Assembly (NCBI RefSeq): GCF_024599655.1
Contig: NZ_CP102247.1
Location: 3,162,001-3,226,000 of the forward strand
DNA from: Enterobacter asburiae
GTDB taxonomy: Bacteria; Pseudomonadota; Gammaproteobacteria; Enterobacterales; Enterobacteriaceae
Direction: 5' to 3'
DNA length: 64,000 nt
Numbering within the stretch: the stretch's first letter is position 1; every line of letters begins with the position of its first letter. This document shows positions 16,942-25,033 of the stretch, piece after piece. A model generated the notes under the pieces. That model was not told the DNA's origin. It did not search any database and saw only the letters and a list, made by a program, of their open reading frames with translations. The position numbers were made by a program, and so were the translations under genes.

Positions 16942-17657
16942 TACGACTCCTTGTGGCCGGCAAACAGCCGGGCAAAATCGGGCAGGCACTCGCCCGCCCG
17001 CTCGAAGCAGAGGCTGGCGACGATATGTTCAAAATGGTGCATTAAGGCATCGCTGAGCGGCTGGAGCGCCTTCTGGCGCAGCAGATCCACAAGCTGTTCG
17101 TGATCGTTGCAGCGACAGCCCTGACGCCACGGCGCGCCCCAGGTGGCAATCACCAGCGAGGAGCGCTGGCTCAGACCGGTCACCATCTCCGTCAGCACCT
17201 GGTTGCCGGAGATGGCCTGCAGCTGAATGTGAAAATTGGCGGAGTGGCGAATTGCCGCCGGGCCGTCGTATGCCTCGTGCGCCTGCTGCTCCTGGCGAAT
17301 GATGGCCTCCAGCGCGGCAAGGTGCGGCGGCTGGCAGCGGGTCAGCACGTCCGGCAGGTTTGCGACCTCCAGCAGGGCGCGGGTGCGGAAGATGTGCTGC
17401 GCCTCTTCCACCGTCGGGCTGGCGACGTGTGCACCACGTTTGGGCGTTAAGGTGACCATTTGCACAGCGGCGAGTCGTTGCAGCACCTTACGGATGCCCG
17501 TGCGGCTCACGCCAAACACCTCGGCCAGCGCCTCTTCCGGCAGTTTGCTCCCCGGCAGCAGCTGATGTTCGACAATCGCGGTCATCAGCGCCTGAAAGAT
17601 CGATTCGTCTTTGTCATGCAGGTCTGGCGCGGTCTGCAGGGCGTTTATGTTGTTCAT
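16941..17657 (-). CDS. hpxS: GntR-family (FCD) regulator of allantoin genes
   Basis: A 238-residue regulator. An N-terminal GntR winged helix (LAEVFGVSRTGIRKVLQRLAA, about residues 45-66) is followed by an FCD ligand domain (about 95-215). HpxS of K. pneumoniae responds to allantoin and works with NAC at the hpxSAB promoter through two tandem sites. The same layout is seen here upstream: two GTATAC/GCATAC motifs with a NAC-like box between them. It heads hpxSAB and is divergent from hpxC. Confidence 0.9.
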   Translation of the reverse strand: MNNINALQTAPDLHDKDESIFQALMTAIVEHQLLPGSKLPEEALAEVFGVSRTGIRKVLQRLAAVQMVTLTPKRGAHVASPTVEEAQHIFRTRALLEVANLPDVLTRCQPPHLAALEAIIRQEQQAHEAYDGPAAIRHSANFHIQLQAISGNQVLTEMVTGLSQRSSLVIATWGAPWRQGCRCNDHEQLVDLLRQKALQPLSDALMHHFEHIVASLCFERAGECLPDFARLFAGHKES

Positions 17658-17690
17658 TCACCACTCCGTCTTTTACTCTTCGTTATCGAA

Positions 17691-17722
17691 TCGTATACAT
17701 AAAAATAAAATATTGCATACAA
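17691..17722. promoter_or_regulatory. HpxS tandem operators with NAC-like site between
   Basis: TCGTATACAT (17691-17700) and TTGCATACAA (17713-17722) are imperfect copies of a TTGTATACAA dyad. ATA-N9-TAT (17699-17713), the NAC pattern, bridges them. The arrangement agrees with the S1/NAC/S2 order described for the K. pneumoniae hpxSAB promoter. Confidence 0.7.
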
Positions 17723-17734
17723 GATTTATTATTT

Positions 17735-17750
17735 TGGCCTGGATCCTGCA
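17735..17750 (+). promoter_or_regulatory. Candidate sigma-54 promoter of hpxC
   Basis: TGGCCT-GGATC-CTGCA keeps GG and GC exactly 10 bp apart, as required for -24/-12, and lies 51 nt before the hpxC start. It is weaker than the other sigma-54 sites of the cluster because three consensus positions differ. Confidence 0.45.
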
Positions 17751-17801
17751 ATACCGTCTGCACTCCCACTCAACGGGTTTTCATTCACAGGAGCAGGTTT
17801 C

Positions 17802-19298
17802 ATGCCAAACAGTCAAAACGCGCAGCAGGGTACGGCCGCTGATTCCGGTGCGGTTTACAGCCCACGTCTTTGCAATGAGGATCTGGCACCAACGCGTGAC
17901 CAGAACTGGAGCTGGTACAACATCTTTTCGTTCTGGATGTCGGACGTTCACAGCATGGGGGGTTATGTTGTCGCCGCGAGCTTCTTTACGCTCGGGCTGG
18001 CAAGCTGGCAGGTGCTGCTTTGCCTGCTGGTGGGGATTTGCATCGTGCAGCTGTGCGCCAACCTGGTGGCCAAACCGAGCCAGATGGCAGGCGTGCCCTA
18101 CGCGGTGATCAGCCGTCAGGCGTTTGGCGTCTTCGGGGCCAATATTCCGGCGGTGATCCGCGGCCTGATTGCCTTCGCGTGGTACGGCATTCAGACCTAT
18201 CTGGCCGCGAACGCCCTGATGCTGGTGGCGCTGAAGTTCTGGCCGTCTCTCTCATCGCTCACTACCGGCGCGTTCCTGGGCCTGTCGCATCTGGGCTGGA
18301 TCTGCTTTGCCATCATGTGGGTCCTGCAGGCGATGGTCTTCTGGCACGGCATGAGCGCCATCAAGCGCTTTATTGATATCGCCGGTCCGGCGGTCTACGT
18401 GGTCATGCTGGCCCTCGCAGGCTGGATTGTATACAAGACCGGTTTTGACGGCATTTCCTTCACCCTCGCCAGCAAATCCCTGAGCGCGGGCGAGCAGACC
18501 TAGCAGATGATCACCGCGACCGCGCTGGTGGTGTCTTACTTCTCCGGCCCGCTGCTCAACTTTGGTGACTTCTCCCGCTACGGCAAAAGCATGGGCGAGA
18601 TCCGCCGCGGCAACCGCTGGGGCCTGCCGTTTAACTTCCTGCTGTTCTCCATCGTCACCGTGGTCATTGTCTCCGGCACCCAGTCGCTGTTTGGCCGCAT
18701 GATCACCGACCCGATTGAGACCGTCAGCCGCGTGGGTAACGATCTGGCCGTGGCGATTGGCCTGCTGACGATGATCACCGCCACTATCGGGATCAACATC
18801 GTCGCGAACTTCGTCTCCCCGGCGTTTGATTTCTCTAACTGCTCGCCGCAGAAAATCAGCTTCCGCACCGGGGGCATGATTGCCGCCGTCGGCTCGATCC
18901 TCCTCACCCCGTGGAACCTGTTCAACTCGCCGGAGCTTATCCACTACACCCTGGACGTGCTCGGGGCGTTCATCGGCCCGCTGTTCGGCATTCTGATTGC
19001 CGACTTCTACCTGATTAAGCGCGGCAAGGTGTCGGTTGACGACCTGTTCGACGACACGCCAAAGGGCAAATACTGGTACCGCAACGGCTTTAACCCGAAA
19101 GCCATTGGCGCGCTGATCCCGTCCGTGGCCGTGGGCCTGGTGATTAGCTTCATCCCGGCCCTGCATGAGGTGGCGAACTTCAGCTGGTTCATCGGCGTCT
19201 TCCTCGGCGGCGTGACCTACCGCTGGCTGGCGCGGGAAGAGCGCGAGACGGCGGGCGCGACGTCGTTCAGCTCCCGCGTGGCGACGCAAAAAGAGTAA
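17802..19298 (+). pseudogene. hpxC: Allantoin permease (NCS1 family) interrupted by an in-frame amber stop
   Basis: This frame would encode a roughly 498-residue NCS1 nucleobase/allantoin symporter with about 12 helices. DQNWSWYNIFSFWMSD near the N-terminus and SYFSGPLLNFGDFSRYG after the break are NCS1 hallmarks. A TAG at 18501-18503 stops it after 233 residues. The same frame then runs on without further stops to 19298. Homology-type features continue directly across the stop (GEQT-TAG-QMITATAL), so a single substitution from TGG, CAG or similar explains it. The ATG at 18507 has no convincing ribosome site. It is a recent null allele, a suppressed amber or a sequencing error. Position and family match hpxC of Klebsiella. 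Confidence 0.85.
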
Positions 19299-19310
19299 CC
19301 CCCTCCCTCC

Positions 19311-19331
19311 GGCCGCAGCGTGTCTGCGGCC
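19311..19331 (+). terminator. Hairpin after hpxC
   Basis: GGCCGCAG-CGTGT-CTGCGGCC is a perfect 8-bp stem with a 5-nt loop, 13 bp after the hpxC stop. It is followed only by CGTTCATTCT, so it is a weak intrinsic terminator or 3'-end stabiliser. Confidence 0.5.
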
Positions 19332-19340
19332 CGTTCATTC

Positions 19341-19356
19341 TGGCACCGTTCTTGCT
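19341..19356 (+). promoter_or_regulatory. Sigma-54 promoter of guaD
   Basis: TGGCAC-CGTTC-TTGCT is a full match to TGGCAC-N5-TTGCW and lies 41 nt before the guaD start. It agrees with the reported NtrC-dependent control of guaD in K. pneumoniae. Confidence 0.85.
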
Positions 19357-19397
19357 GCGCCTTCTCACCCCGCTACGCAAACACTAAGGCAGGAACC

Positions 19398-20717
19398 ATG
19401 ATGGATTACCAGACAGCGATCCGCGGTGCATTTTTTGATATTGCCCAGGTCTGCGACAGCACAGACGCGATTGCCCAACACGCGCGCTACCTTGAGGACG
19501 GGCTGCTGTTTATACAGAGCGGGAAAATTCTGGCGCAGATGCCGTGGCAGGAGGGCGAGCAGTATCTTGACCCCCACAAGGGCTACACCGACCTGCGCGG
19601 CAGGCTGCTGCTGCCCGGTTTTGTCGACACCCACGTCCATTACCCGCAAACGGAGATGATCGGCGCCTTTGGCGAACAGCTGCTGGAGTGGCTGACCACC
19701 TACACCTTCCCGGTGGAGAGCCAGTTTGCCGATGAAGCCTACGCGAAAGAGATCGCCGAATTTTTCATTCAGCAGTTGGTGAGCAACGGCACCACCACCG
19801 CGCTGGTGTTTTGCACGCTGCATCCGGAATCGGTCGAGGCGCTGTTTACCGAAGCCCTGCGGCTCAACATGCGCCTTATCGCCGGAAAGGTGATGATGGA
19901 CCGACACGCGCCGGACTACCTGAGCGAAGACGCGAAGCAGAGCTACCGGCAGACGCGGGCGCTGATCCAGCGCTGGCATCACCGTGGACGCCTGGGCTAC
20001 GCCATTACGCCGCGCTTTGCCCCGACCTCATCCCCCGAGCTGCTTGCCGCGGTCAGCCTGCTCAGAGAGGAGTTCCCGGATACCTGGCTGCAGACCCATC
20101 TGAGCGAAAACCCCAACGAAGTGGCCTGGGTAAGCGACCTCTGGCCGGAGCATGAGCGCTATCTGGACGTGTATCACCACTACGGCCTGACCGGCGAGCG
20201 CAGCGTGTTTGCCCACGCGATTCATCTACACCACAGCGAGTGGCAGTGCCTGCACGACACCGGTTCGGCGGTGGCGTTTTGCCCCACCTCTAACCTGTTT
20301 CTCGGCAGCGGGCTCTTTCGCCTGCCCGCCTGCTGGCAGCACAGGGTGCGGATGGGTATCGGCACCGACGTCGGGGCGGGCACCACCTTCAGCATGCTGC
20401 GCACCCTGGGGGAAGCCTACAAGGTCGGCCAGCTTCAGAGCTACCGCCTGCGCGCCAGCGAGGCCTTTTACCACGCCACGCTGGGCGGCGCGCACGCCCT
20501 CCGGCTGGACGATAAGATCGGCAACTTCGCGCCCGGAAAAGAGGCGGATTTCGTGGTTATCGACCCTGACGTAACGCCGCTGCAGCGCCTTCGCAATCGC
20601 CGCTGTCAGGATATCTACGAGCAGCTTTTCGTGCTGATGATCCTGGGCGACGAGCGCAACATCAGCGAGACCTGGGTCAACGGCGAGCGGGTGTGGTCAA
20701 CTGCCCCGGTAGGTTGA
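19398..20717 (+). CDS. guaD: Guanine deaminase
   Basis: A 439-residue zinc amidohydrolase, the same length as E. coli GuaD, converting guanine to xanthine and ammonia in the cytoplasm. Zn ligands are seen in VDTHVHYPQ near residue 75, a later HLSEN, FAHAIHL and GTDVGAGT. The start is the first of two adjacent ATGs (19398) after AAGGCAGG; the longer frame lacks a ribosome site. It is transcribed alone from a sigma-54 promoter. Its last 21 bases overlap the convergent hpxT end. Confidence 0.92.
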   Translation: MMDYQTAIRGAFFDIAQVCDSTDAIAQHARYLEDGLLFIQSGKILAQMPWQEGEQYLDPHKGYTDLRGRLLLPGFVDTHVHYPQTEMIGAFGEQLLEWLTTYTFPVESQFADEAYAKEIAEFFIQQLVSNGTTTALVFCTLHPESVEALFTEALRLNMRLIAGKVMMDRHAPDYLSEDAKQSYRQTRALIQRWHHRGRLGYAITPRFAPTSSPELLAAVSLLREEFPDTWLQTHLSENPNEVAWVSDLWPEHERYLDVYHHYGLTGERSVFAHAIHLHHSEWQCLHDTGSAVAFCPTSNLFLGSGLFRLPACWQHRVRMGIGTDVGAGTTFSMLRTLGEAYKVGQLQSYRLRASEAFYHATLGGAHALRLDDKIGNFAPGKEADFVVIDPDVTPLQRLRNRRCQDIYEQLFVLMILGDERNISETWVNGERVWSTAPVG

Positions 20718-21020
20718 CCACCCGCCGGGCGCAATCACAAACGGCAGATGGAAGTGCTCGCCTGCCGCTTCTCCCGTCACAAAATCAATTTGCGCGCAGG
20801 GGTAGAGCGTGTCGCGACCGGTTTCGCTAAACCACGCGCCGATCTCCGCCACCAGCCGATAGCGGCCTTTTGGCAGGAAAGGGACAAATTCGGTGATGCG
20901 ACCGTTTGCGTTGGTCACGCCCGTCGCCATGATTTCGCCCTCACGTTCGAGATGAACCGTCACGCCAACTGCGGGTTTGCCCGTCGAGATATCCAGAATA
21001 TGGGTGCTGAGTGTGCTCAT
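20697..21020 (-). CDS. hpxT: 5-hydroxyisourate hydrolase
   Basis: A 107-residue transthyretin-related enzyme that hydrolyses 5-hydroxyisourate to OHCU. STHILDISTGKPA at the N-terminus and the C-terminal YRGS tetrapeptide are diagnostic. No signal peptide is present, so it is cytoplasmic, unlike periplasmic HiuH. It is coupled to hpxQ by ATGA. Confidence 0.93.
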   Translation of the reverse strand: MSTLSTHILDISTGKPAVGVTVHLEREGEIMATGVTNANGRITEFVPFLPKGRYRLVAEIGAWFSETGRDTLYPCAQIDFVTGEAAGEHFHLPFVIAPGGWSTYRGS

Positions 21021-21517
21021 TCGCTAATGACTCCTTCCAGCCGTAGCAGCGTAATTTCCCGCAGCTGTTCCAGCGCGGCACGGACTTCCTGCGCGTCGCT
21101 GTTCTCCAGCCGCGCGTGCAGCGCCTGTAAAATCTCTTCGCCGCTGCGGCCCTTCGCGCGGATCAGAAAGACGCGCTCGAAGCGGGCCTCGTAGCGGGCA
21201 TTGCCCTCGCGCAGCGCCTGCGCAAGCGCCGCATCGCGGTCGTTCACCGCGCCCTGCTCCTGGCGCGACAGCGCCGCCTCCGCCTGTGCGCCCGCGGGCT
21301 TTTCCCCGATGCGCGGATGGGCGCTCAATGCTTGCGTTAATGCCGCTTCGTCCCAGGTTTGCGTCAGCGCGTTTGCCGTACTGAACAATTCGTCCCGGCT
21401 GGCGTAGGGCCGCCCCACAACCAGCGCGTCGGCCCAGTCGGGGAGCGCCACGCAGGGGTGAATCAGCGCTAACGCCTTTTCGTGGGAAAGATGGTTGAAC
21501 TCGTGCAGTGCGATCAT
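21017..21517 (-). CDS. hpxQ: OHCU decarboxylase
   Basis: A 166-residue enzyme that decarboxylates 2-oxo-4-hydroxy-4-carboxy-5-ureidoimidazoline to (S)-allantoin. SAHPRIGEK (catalytic His and downstream Glu) and FLIRAKGRSGEEIL are conserved in the family. The ATG at 21517 has AAAGGAGACGCT before it; the longer frame has none. It leads the hpxQT operon, whose candidate sigma-54 promoter is at 21550-21565. In Klebsiella a permease gene hpxP precedes hpxQT; it is absent here. Confidence 0.9.
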   Translation of the reverse strand: MIALHEFNHLSHEKALALIHPCVALPDWADALVVGRPYASRDELFSTANALTQTWDEAALTQALSAHPRIGEKPAGAQAEAALSRQEQGAVNDRDAALAQALREGNARYEARFERVFLIRAKGRSGEEILQALHARLENSDAQEVRAALEQLREITLLRLEGVISE

Positions 21518-21549
21518 AGCGTCTCCTTTATTGTCTTCCTCCGGGTTAT

Positions 21550-21565
21550 TGCACAAACCACGCCA
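21550..21565 (-). promoter_or_regulatory. Candidate sigma-54 promoter of hpxQT
   Basis: On the minus strand it reads TGGCGT-GGTTT-GTGCA. The invariant GG and GC are 10 bp apart; three consensus positions differ. It lies 33 nt before the hpxQ start. Confidence 0.5.
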
Positions 21566-21631
21566 TTCTGAGCGTGGGCGTGAAACAGTCGATTCCGTAT
21601 AGCTCAACTGGAAATTTTTGATTCAAAAAAA

Positions 21632-21667
21632 GGCACCTTCACCGTGTTTGCGCACCTTAGCAGTGCA
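21632..21667. promoter_or_regulatory. NtrC-like sites between hpxQ and hpxO
   Basis: CGCACC-TTAGC-AGTGCA (21651-21667) matches TGCACC-N5-GGTGCA at 10 of 12 positions. A weaker GGCACC-TTCAC-CGTGTT (21632-21648) lies 19 bp away. They sit between the two divergent sigma-54 promoters and could serve both. Confidence 0.55.
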
Positions 21668-21707
21668 CACTCACCTCTCACAACGCCGTTTTCGCCACTC
21701 TGCAGCC

Positions 21708-21723
21708 TGGTACGCAAATTGCT
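21708..21723 (+). promoter_or_regulatory. Sigma-54 promoter of hpxODE
   Basis: TGGTAC-GCAAA-TTGCT matches TGGYAC-N5-TTGCW and lies 33 nt before the hpxO start codon, which itself follows AAAAGGAGAG. Confidence 0.8.
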
Positions 21724-21756
21724 GAATGCCTTTACACCCTGCAAAAGGAGAGAAGC

Positions 21757-22911
21757 ATGAGAGCAATCGTTATTGGCGCGGGTATTGGCGGCCTGAGCGC
21801 CGCCGTCGCGCTGAAGAAAGCGGGCATCGACTGTACCGTATTTGAAGCCGTAAAGGAGATCAGGCCCGTCGGGGCGGCCATCTCCATCTGGCCTAACGGC
21901 GTGAAATGCATGCAGCACCTCGGCATGGGCGACATCATCGAGACCTACGGCGGGCCGATGCGTTTTATGGCCTACAAGGATTACCGGCGCGGCGAGACCC
22001 TGACCCGCTTTAGCCTGGCCCCGCTGGTTGAGCGTACCGGCGGGCGCCCCTGCCCCGTCTCGCGCACCGAGCTCCAGCGTGAAATGCTGGACTTCTGGGG
22101 ACGCGACAGGGTGCAGTTCGGCAAGCGCGTCGAACGCGTAAATGAAGACGACGCGGGCGTGAGCGTGACCTTCACCGACGGCACCACGGCATCCGGCGAT
22201 TTTCTGATTGCCGCCGACGGCAGCCACTCGGCGGTTCGTCCGTACGTGCTGGGATATACCCCCGAGCGCCGCTACGCCGGGTACGTGAACTGGAACGGGC
22301 TGGTGAAGATTGATGAAGAGATCGCCCCGGCGCACCAGTGGACCACCTTCGTTGGCGAAGGCAAACGCGTGTCGCTGATGCCCGTCTCCGGCGGTCGTTT
22401 CTACTTCTTTTTTGACGTGCCGCTGCCCGCGGGCCTGGCGGAGGATCGCACCACCCTGCGCGCCGATCTCACGGGCTACTTCCGCGGCTGGGCGCCGCCG
22501 GTGCAGAAGCTTATCGCGGCGCTGGATCCTGAAACCACCAACCGCATTGAAATCCACGACATTGAGCCGTTCGACAGCCTGGTGCGCGGCAACGTCGCGC
22601 TGCTCGGCGATGCCGCGCACAGCACCACGCCGGACATCGGCCAGGGCGGCTGCGCGGCGATGGAAGACGCCGTGGTGCTGGGTGAGTGCCTACGTGAAAA
22701 CCACAGCATTACGCTGGCGCTGCGGCAGTACGAAGCGCTGCGCTGCGACCGGGTGCGCGACCTGGTGCTGAAGGCGCGTAAACGCTGCGACGTCACCCAC
22801 GGGAAAGACATGGCGTTGACGCAGGCCTGGTATCAGGAGCTCAAAGAGGAGACCGGCGAGCGCATCATCAACGGTCTGTGCGAGACCATTCAGGGCGGCC
22901 CGTTAGGCTGA
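21757..22911 (+). CDS. hpxO: FAD-dependent urate hydroxylase
   Basis: A 384-residue class A flavin monooxygenase. It oxidises urate to 5-hydroxyisourate with NADH and O2, replacing classical uricase. The FAD-binding GAGIGG motif is at residues 7-12, and the second FAD motif LLGDAAHSTTPDIGQGG is near residues 281-297. It is first in hpxO-hpxD-hpxE, which follows a sigma-54 promoter. hpxD begins 17 nt downstream. Confidence 0.93.
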   Translation: MRAIVIGAGIGGLSAAVALKKAGIDCTVFEAVKEIRPVGAAISIWPNGVKCMQHLGMGDIIETYGGPMRFMAYKDYRRGETLTRFSLAPLVERTGGRPCPVSRTELQREMLDFWGRDRVQFGKRVERVNEDDAGVSVTFTDGTTASGDFLIAADGSHSAVRPYVLGYTPERRYAGYVNWNGLVKIDEEIAPAHQWTTFVGEGKRVSLMPVSGGRFYFFFDVPLPAGLAEDRTTLRADLTGYFRGWAPPVQKLIAALDPETTNRIEIHDIEPFDSLVRGNVALLGDAAHSTTPDIGQGGCAAMEDAVVLGECLRENHSITLALRQYEALRCDRVRDLVLKARKRCDVTHGKDMALTQAWYQELKEETGERIINGLCETIQGGPLG

Positions 22912-22928
22912 ACGCAAGAGGGACAACG

Positions 22929-23963
22929 ATGAAAAGAGAACCGACTCCACCCGCCCACTGCACGTTTGAGCCAGAGGACTGGCTGCGCCTGGCGAAATGC
23001 TGGCATCCGGTCGCGCGCGCCTGCGACGTCGGCCCGGCGCCGCTCAAGGCGACCCTGCTGGATGAACAGCTGGTGATTTACCGGATTAACGACCAGATCG
23101 TGGTCGCCCGTGACGTCTGCCCGCACCGCGGCGTGCCGCTGACGCTGGGCTTTCACGATGAGCACGGGATTATCTGCCCCTATCACGGCCTCCGCTTTGG
23201 GGAGGACGGGCGCTGCAACCGTATTCCGTCCAGCCCCGACCAGCCCGTTCCGGCGAAGCTGAACCTGATTAACTACGCCGTTGAGGAGCGCTTCGGCCTG
23301 ATCTGGACCTGCCTGGCGTTTGACCCGGAAAACCCCGCGCCGCTGCCCACCATGCCGCACTGGGATGACGACGGATTTCAGCAGATCAACTGCCCGGCGT
23401 TTGAGGTGAACGGCTTCGCCGGGCGTCAGGTGGAGGGGTTTCTGGACGTGGCGCACTTTGCGTGGATCCACACCGATACCTTTGCCGATCCCAATAATCA
23501 GCTTGTGCCCGCCTATCAGCCGCAGGAGACGCCGTTCGGCTTCGTGGCGGATTACTGGAGCTCCGTGAGCAACTATCCCGCCGGTTCACCCGTGCAGGCG
23601 CCAGAAGGGTTCCAGTGGCTGCGCCATTTTGAAATGCATCTGCCGTTTACCGCCACCCTGACGATTCATTTTCCGGGAGAGTCGAGGCTGGTGATCATGA
23701 ACGCCGCGTCGCCGGTGTCATCGCGCGTGACCCGCATGTTCGCCCCTATTGCGCGCAACCTTGACCTGCATATTCCGGTGGAGGACGTGCATGCCTTTAA
23801 CCTGCGCATCTTCGAAGAAGATCGCCTGATGGTGGAAACCCAGCGCCCGGAAAGCCTGCCGCTGGATCTGACGCTGGAAGCGCATATTCCCGCCGATAAA
23901 AGCTCAATTGCCTACCGTCGGGGACTGAAAAAAATGGGCTTTGGCGAATTTTTCCTGGTATGA
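22929..23963 (+). CDS. hpxD: (Hypo)xanthine hydroxylase, Rieske oxygenase component
   Basis: A 344-residue Rieske non-haem iron oxygenase. With HpxE it oxidises hypoxanthine and xanthine to urate in place of molybdenum xanthine dehydrogenase. The Rieske cluster ligands are Cys64, His66, Cys83 and His86 (CPHRG ... CPYHG). The mononuclear iron site is DVAHFAWIH (Asp173, His176, His181). The ATG at 22929 follows AGAGGGACA; an upstream in-frame start overlaps the end of hpxO. Confidence 0.92.
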   Translation: MKREPTPPAHCTFEPEDWLRLAKCWHPVARACDVGPAPLKATLLDEQLVIYRINDQIVVARDVCPHRGVPLTLGFHDEHGIICPYHGLRFGEDGRCNRIPSSPDQPVPAKLNLINYAVEERFGLIWTCLAFDPENPAPLPTMPHWDDDGFQQINCPAFEVNGFAGRQVEGFLDVAHFAWIHTDTFADPNNQLVPAYQPQETPFGFVADYWSSVSNYPAGSPVQAPEGFQWLRHFEMHLPFTATLTIHFPGESRLVIMNAASPVSSRVTRMFAPIARNLDLHIPVEDVHAFNLRIFEEDRLMVETQRPESLPLDLTLEAHIPADKSSIAYRRGLKKMGFGEFFLV

Positions 23964-24910
23964 CGGAGGCCGATATGCTGAGCGTAATTGTTGACGGGCT
24001 GTGGCGCGAGGGCGACAAAAGCCTCGCCGTCAGGCTGGTGGCTGAGGACGGTGAAGCGCTGCCGCCGTGGCAGCCCGGCGCGCATATTGACGTCCACCTG
24101 CCCTGCGGCGTGGTGCGCCAGTATTCCCTGACCGGGGCATGTCAGGACGAGAGCTATCTTATCTGCGTGGGGCGGGAAACCGCCTCGCGCGGCGGGTCGC
24201 GCTACGTTCACGAGACGCTGCGGCCCGGACAGACGCTGGCCATCTCTGCCCCGCGCAACCTGTTTCCGCTTGGTCAGGCAGAGCGGGTTTTGCTGCTGGC
24301 GGCGGGCATTGGCATTACGCCGCTGTATGCGATGGCTCTGCAGCTGAAGGCGTCCGGAACGCCGTTTACGCTGCACTATTACGTCAAAAACCGCGAAAGC
24401 GCGGCGTTTGCGCGCGAACTCTCGCAGTGCGGTGAGTGCATCATTCATACAACCAGCCCGCGCACAGCGCTGGCAGAGCATCTTCCGGCGGCCGAGGCGG
24501 GGCTTCACGCCTGGATCTGCGGTCCAGCGGGGTTTATGGAAAAAGTGCGTGAGGTCGCCACGGCGAAGGGCTGGGATGACGGCCATCTTCACAGCGAGGC
24601 GTTTCAGCCCGCAGCCCCTGCCGCAGGCGGTGAATCCGGCGAGATCTTTACGGTCAAGCTGGCCTCCACCGGGGAGCGCTGGCCTGTGCCTGCCGATAAA
24701 ACCATCGCCCAGGTGCTGCAGGCAAACGGCGTGGACGTGCCGCTGTCCTGCGAGATGGGGATCTGTGGCGCCTGCCTGACGCCGGTGATTGACGGCGTGG
24801 TGGATCACCGTGACAGCGTGCAGTCGGAGGCGGAAAAAAGCGCGACGGAGCAGCAGGTGGCGCTGTGCTGCTCGAGGAGCCATTCGGGGGAGCTGGTGAT
24901 CGGGCTGTAA
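23960..24910 (+). CDS. hpxE: (Hypo)xanthine hydroxylase reductase component
   Basis: A 316-residue phthalate-dioxygenase-reductase-type flavoprotein that passes electrons from NAD(P)H to HpxD. FMN-binding RQYSLTG and the NAD-binding LLAAGIGITPLYAM are followed by a C-terminal plant-type [2Fe-2S] ferredoxin with CEMGICGAC and a distal Cys. The start overlaps the hpxD stop (ATGA); ATG at 23975 is an alternative. Confidence 0.92.
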   Translation: MTEADMLSVIVDGLWREGDKSLAVRLVAEDGEALPPWQPGAHIDVHLPCGVVRQYSLTGACQDESYLICVGRETASRGGSRYVHETLRPGQTLAISAPRNLFPLGQAERVLLLAAGIGITPLYAMALQLKASGTPFTLHYYVKNRESAAFARELSQCGECIIHTTSPRTALAEHLPAAEAGLHAWICGPAGFMEKVREVATAKGWDDGHLHSEAFQPAAPAAGGESGEIFTVKLASTGERWPVPADKTIAQVLQANGVDVPLSCEMGICGACLTPVIDGVVDHRDSVQSEAEKSATEQQVALCCSRSHSGELVIGL

Positions 24911-24931
24911 ACCACCTGCACAGTCTTTCTT

Positions 24932-25030
24932 GCCGGGTGGCGCTACGCTTACCCGGCCTACATTGCGCATATTTTTCAATTGGTTGCACGTTTTATTGTT
25001 GGCCCGTGCAAGCGTAGCGCCGCCGGGCGG
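24932..25030. repeat. REP/BIME element
   Basis: Inverted units GCCGGGTGGCGCTACGC...ACCCGGCC (24932-24958) and GGCCCGTGCAAGCGTAGCGCCGCCGGGCGG (25001-25030) flank an AT-rich middle. The element lies between the convergent hpxE and DJ-1 genes and marks the right edge of the hpx cluster. Confidence 0.85.
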
Positions 25031-25033
25031 AAC

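Noticed and set aside
18427..18436. Perfect TTGTATACAA palindrome resembling an HpxS operator
   Set aside because: It lies inside the hpxC coding region (Ile-Val-Tyr-Lys codons) far from any promoter, so chance is likely.
18507..19298. Second half of hpxC as an independent gene starting at ATG 18507
   Set aside because: It begins in the middle of an NCS1 transporter, lacks a ribosome-binding site and is in the same frame directly after the amber codon.
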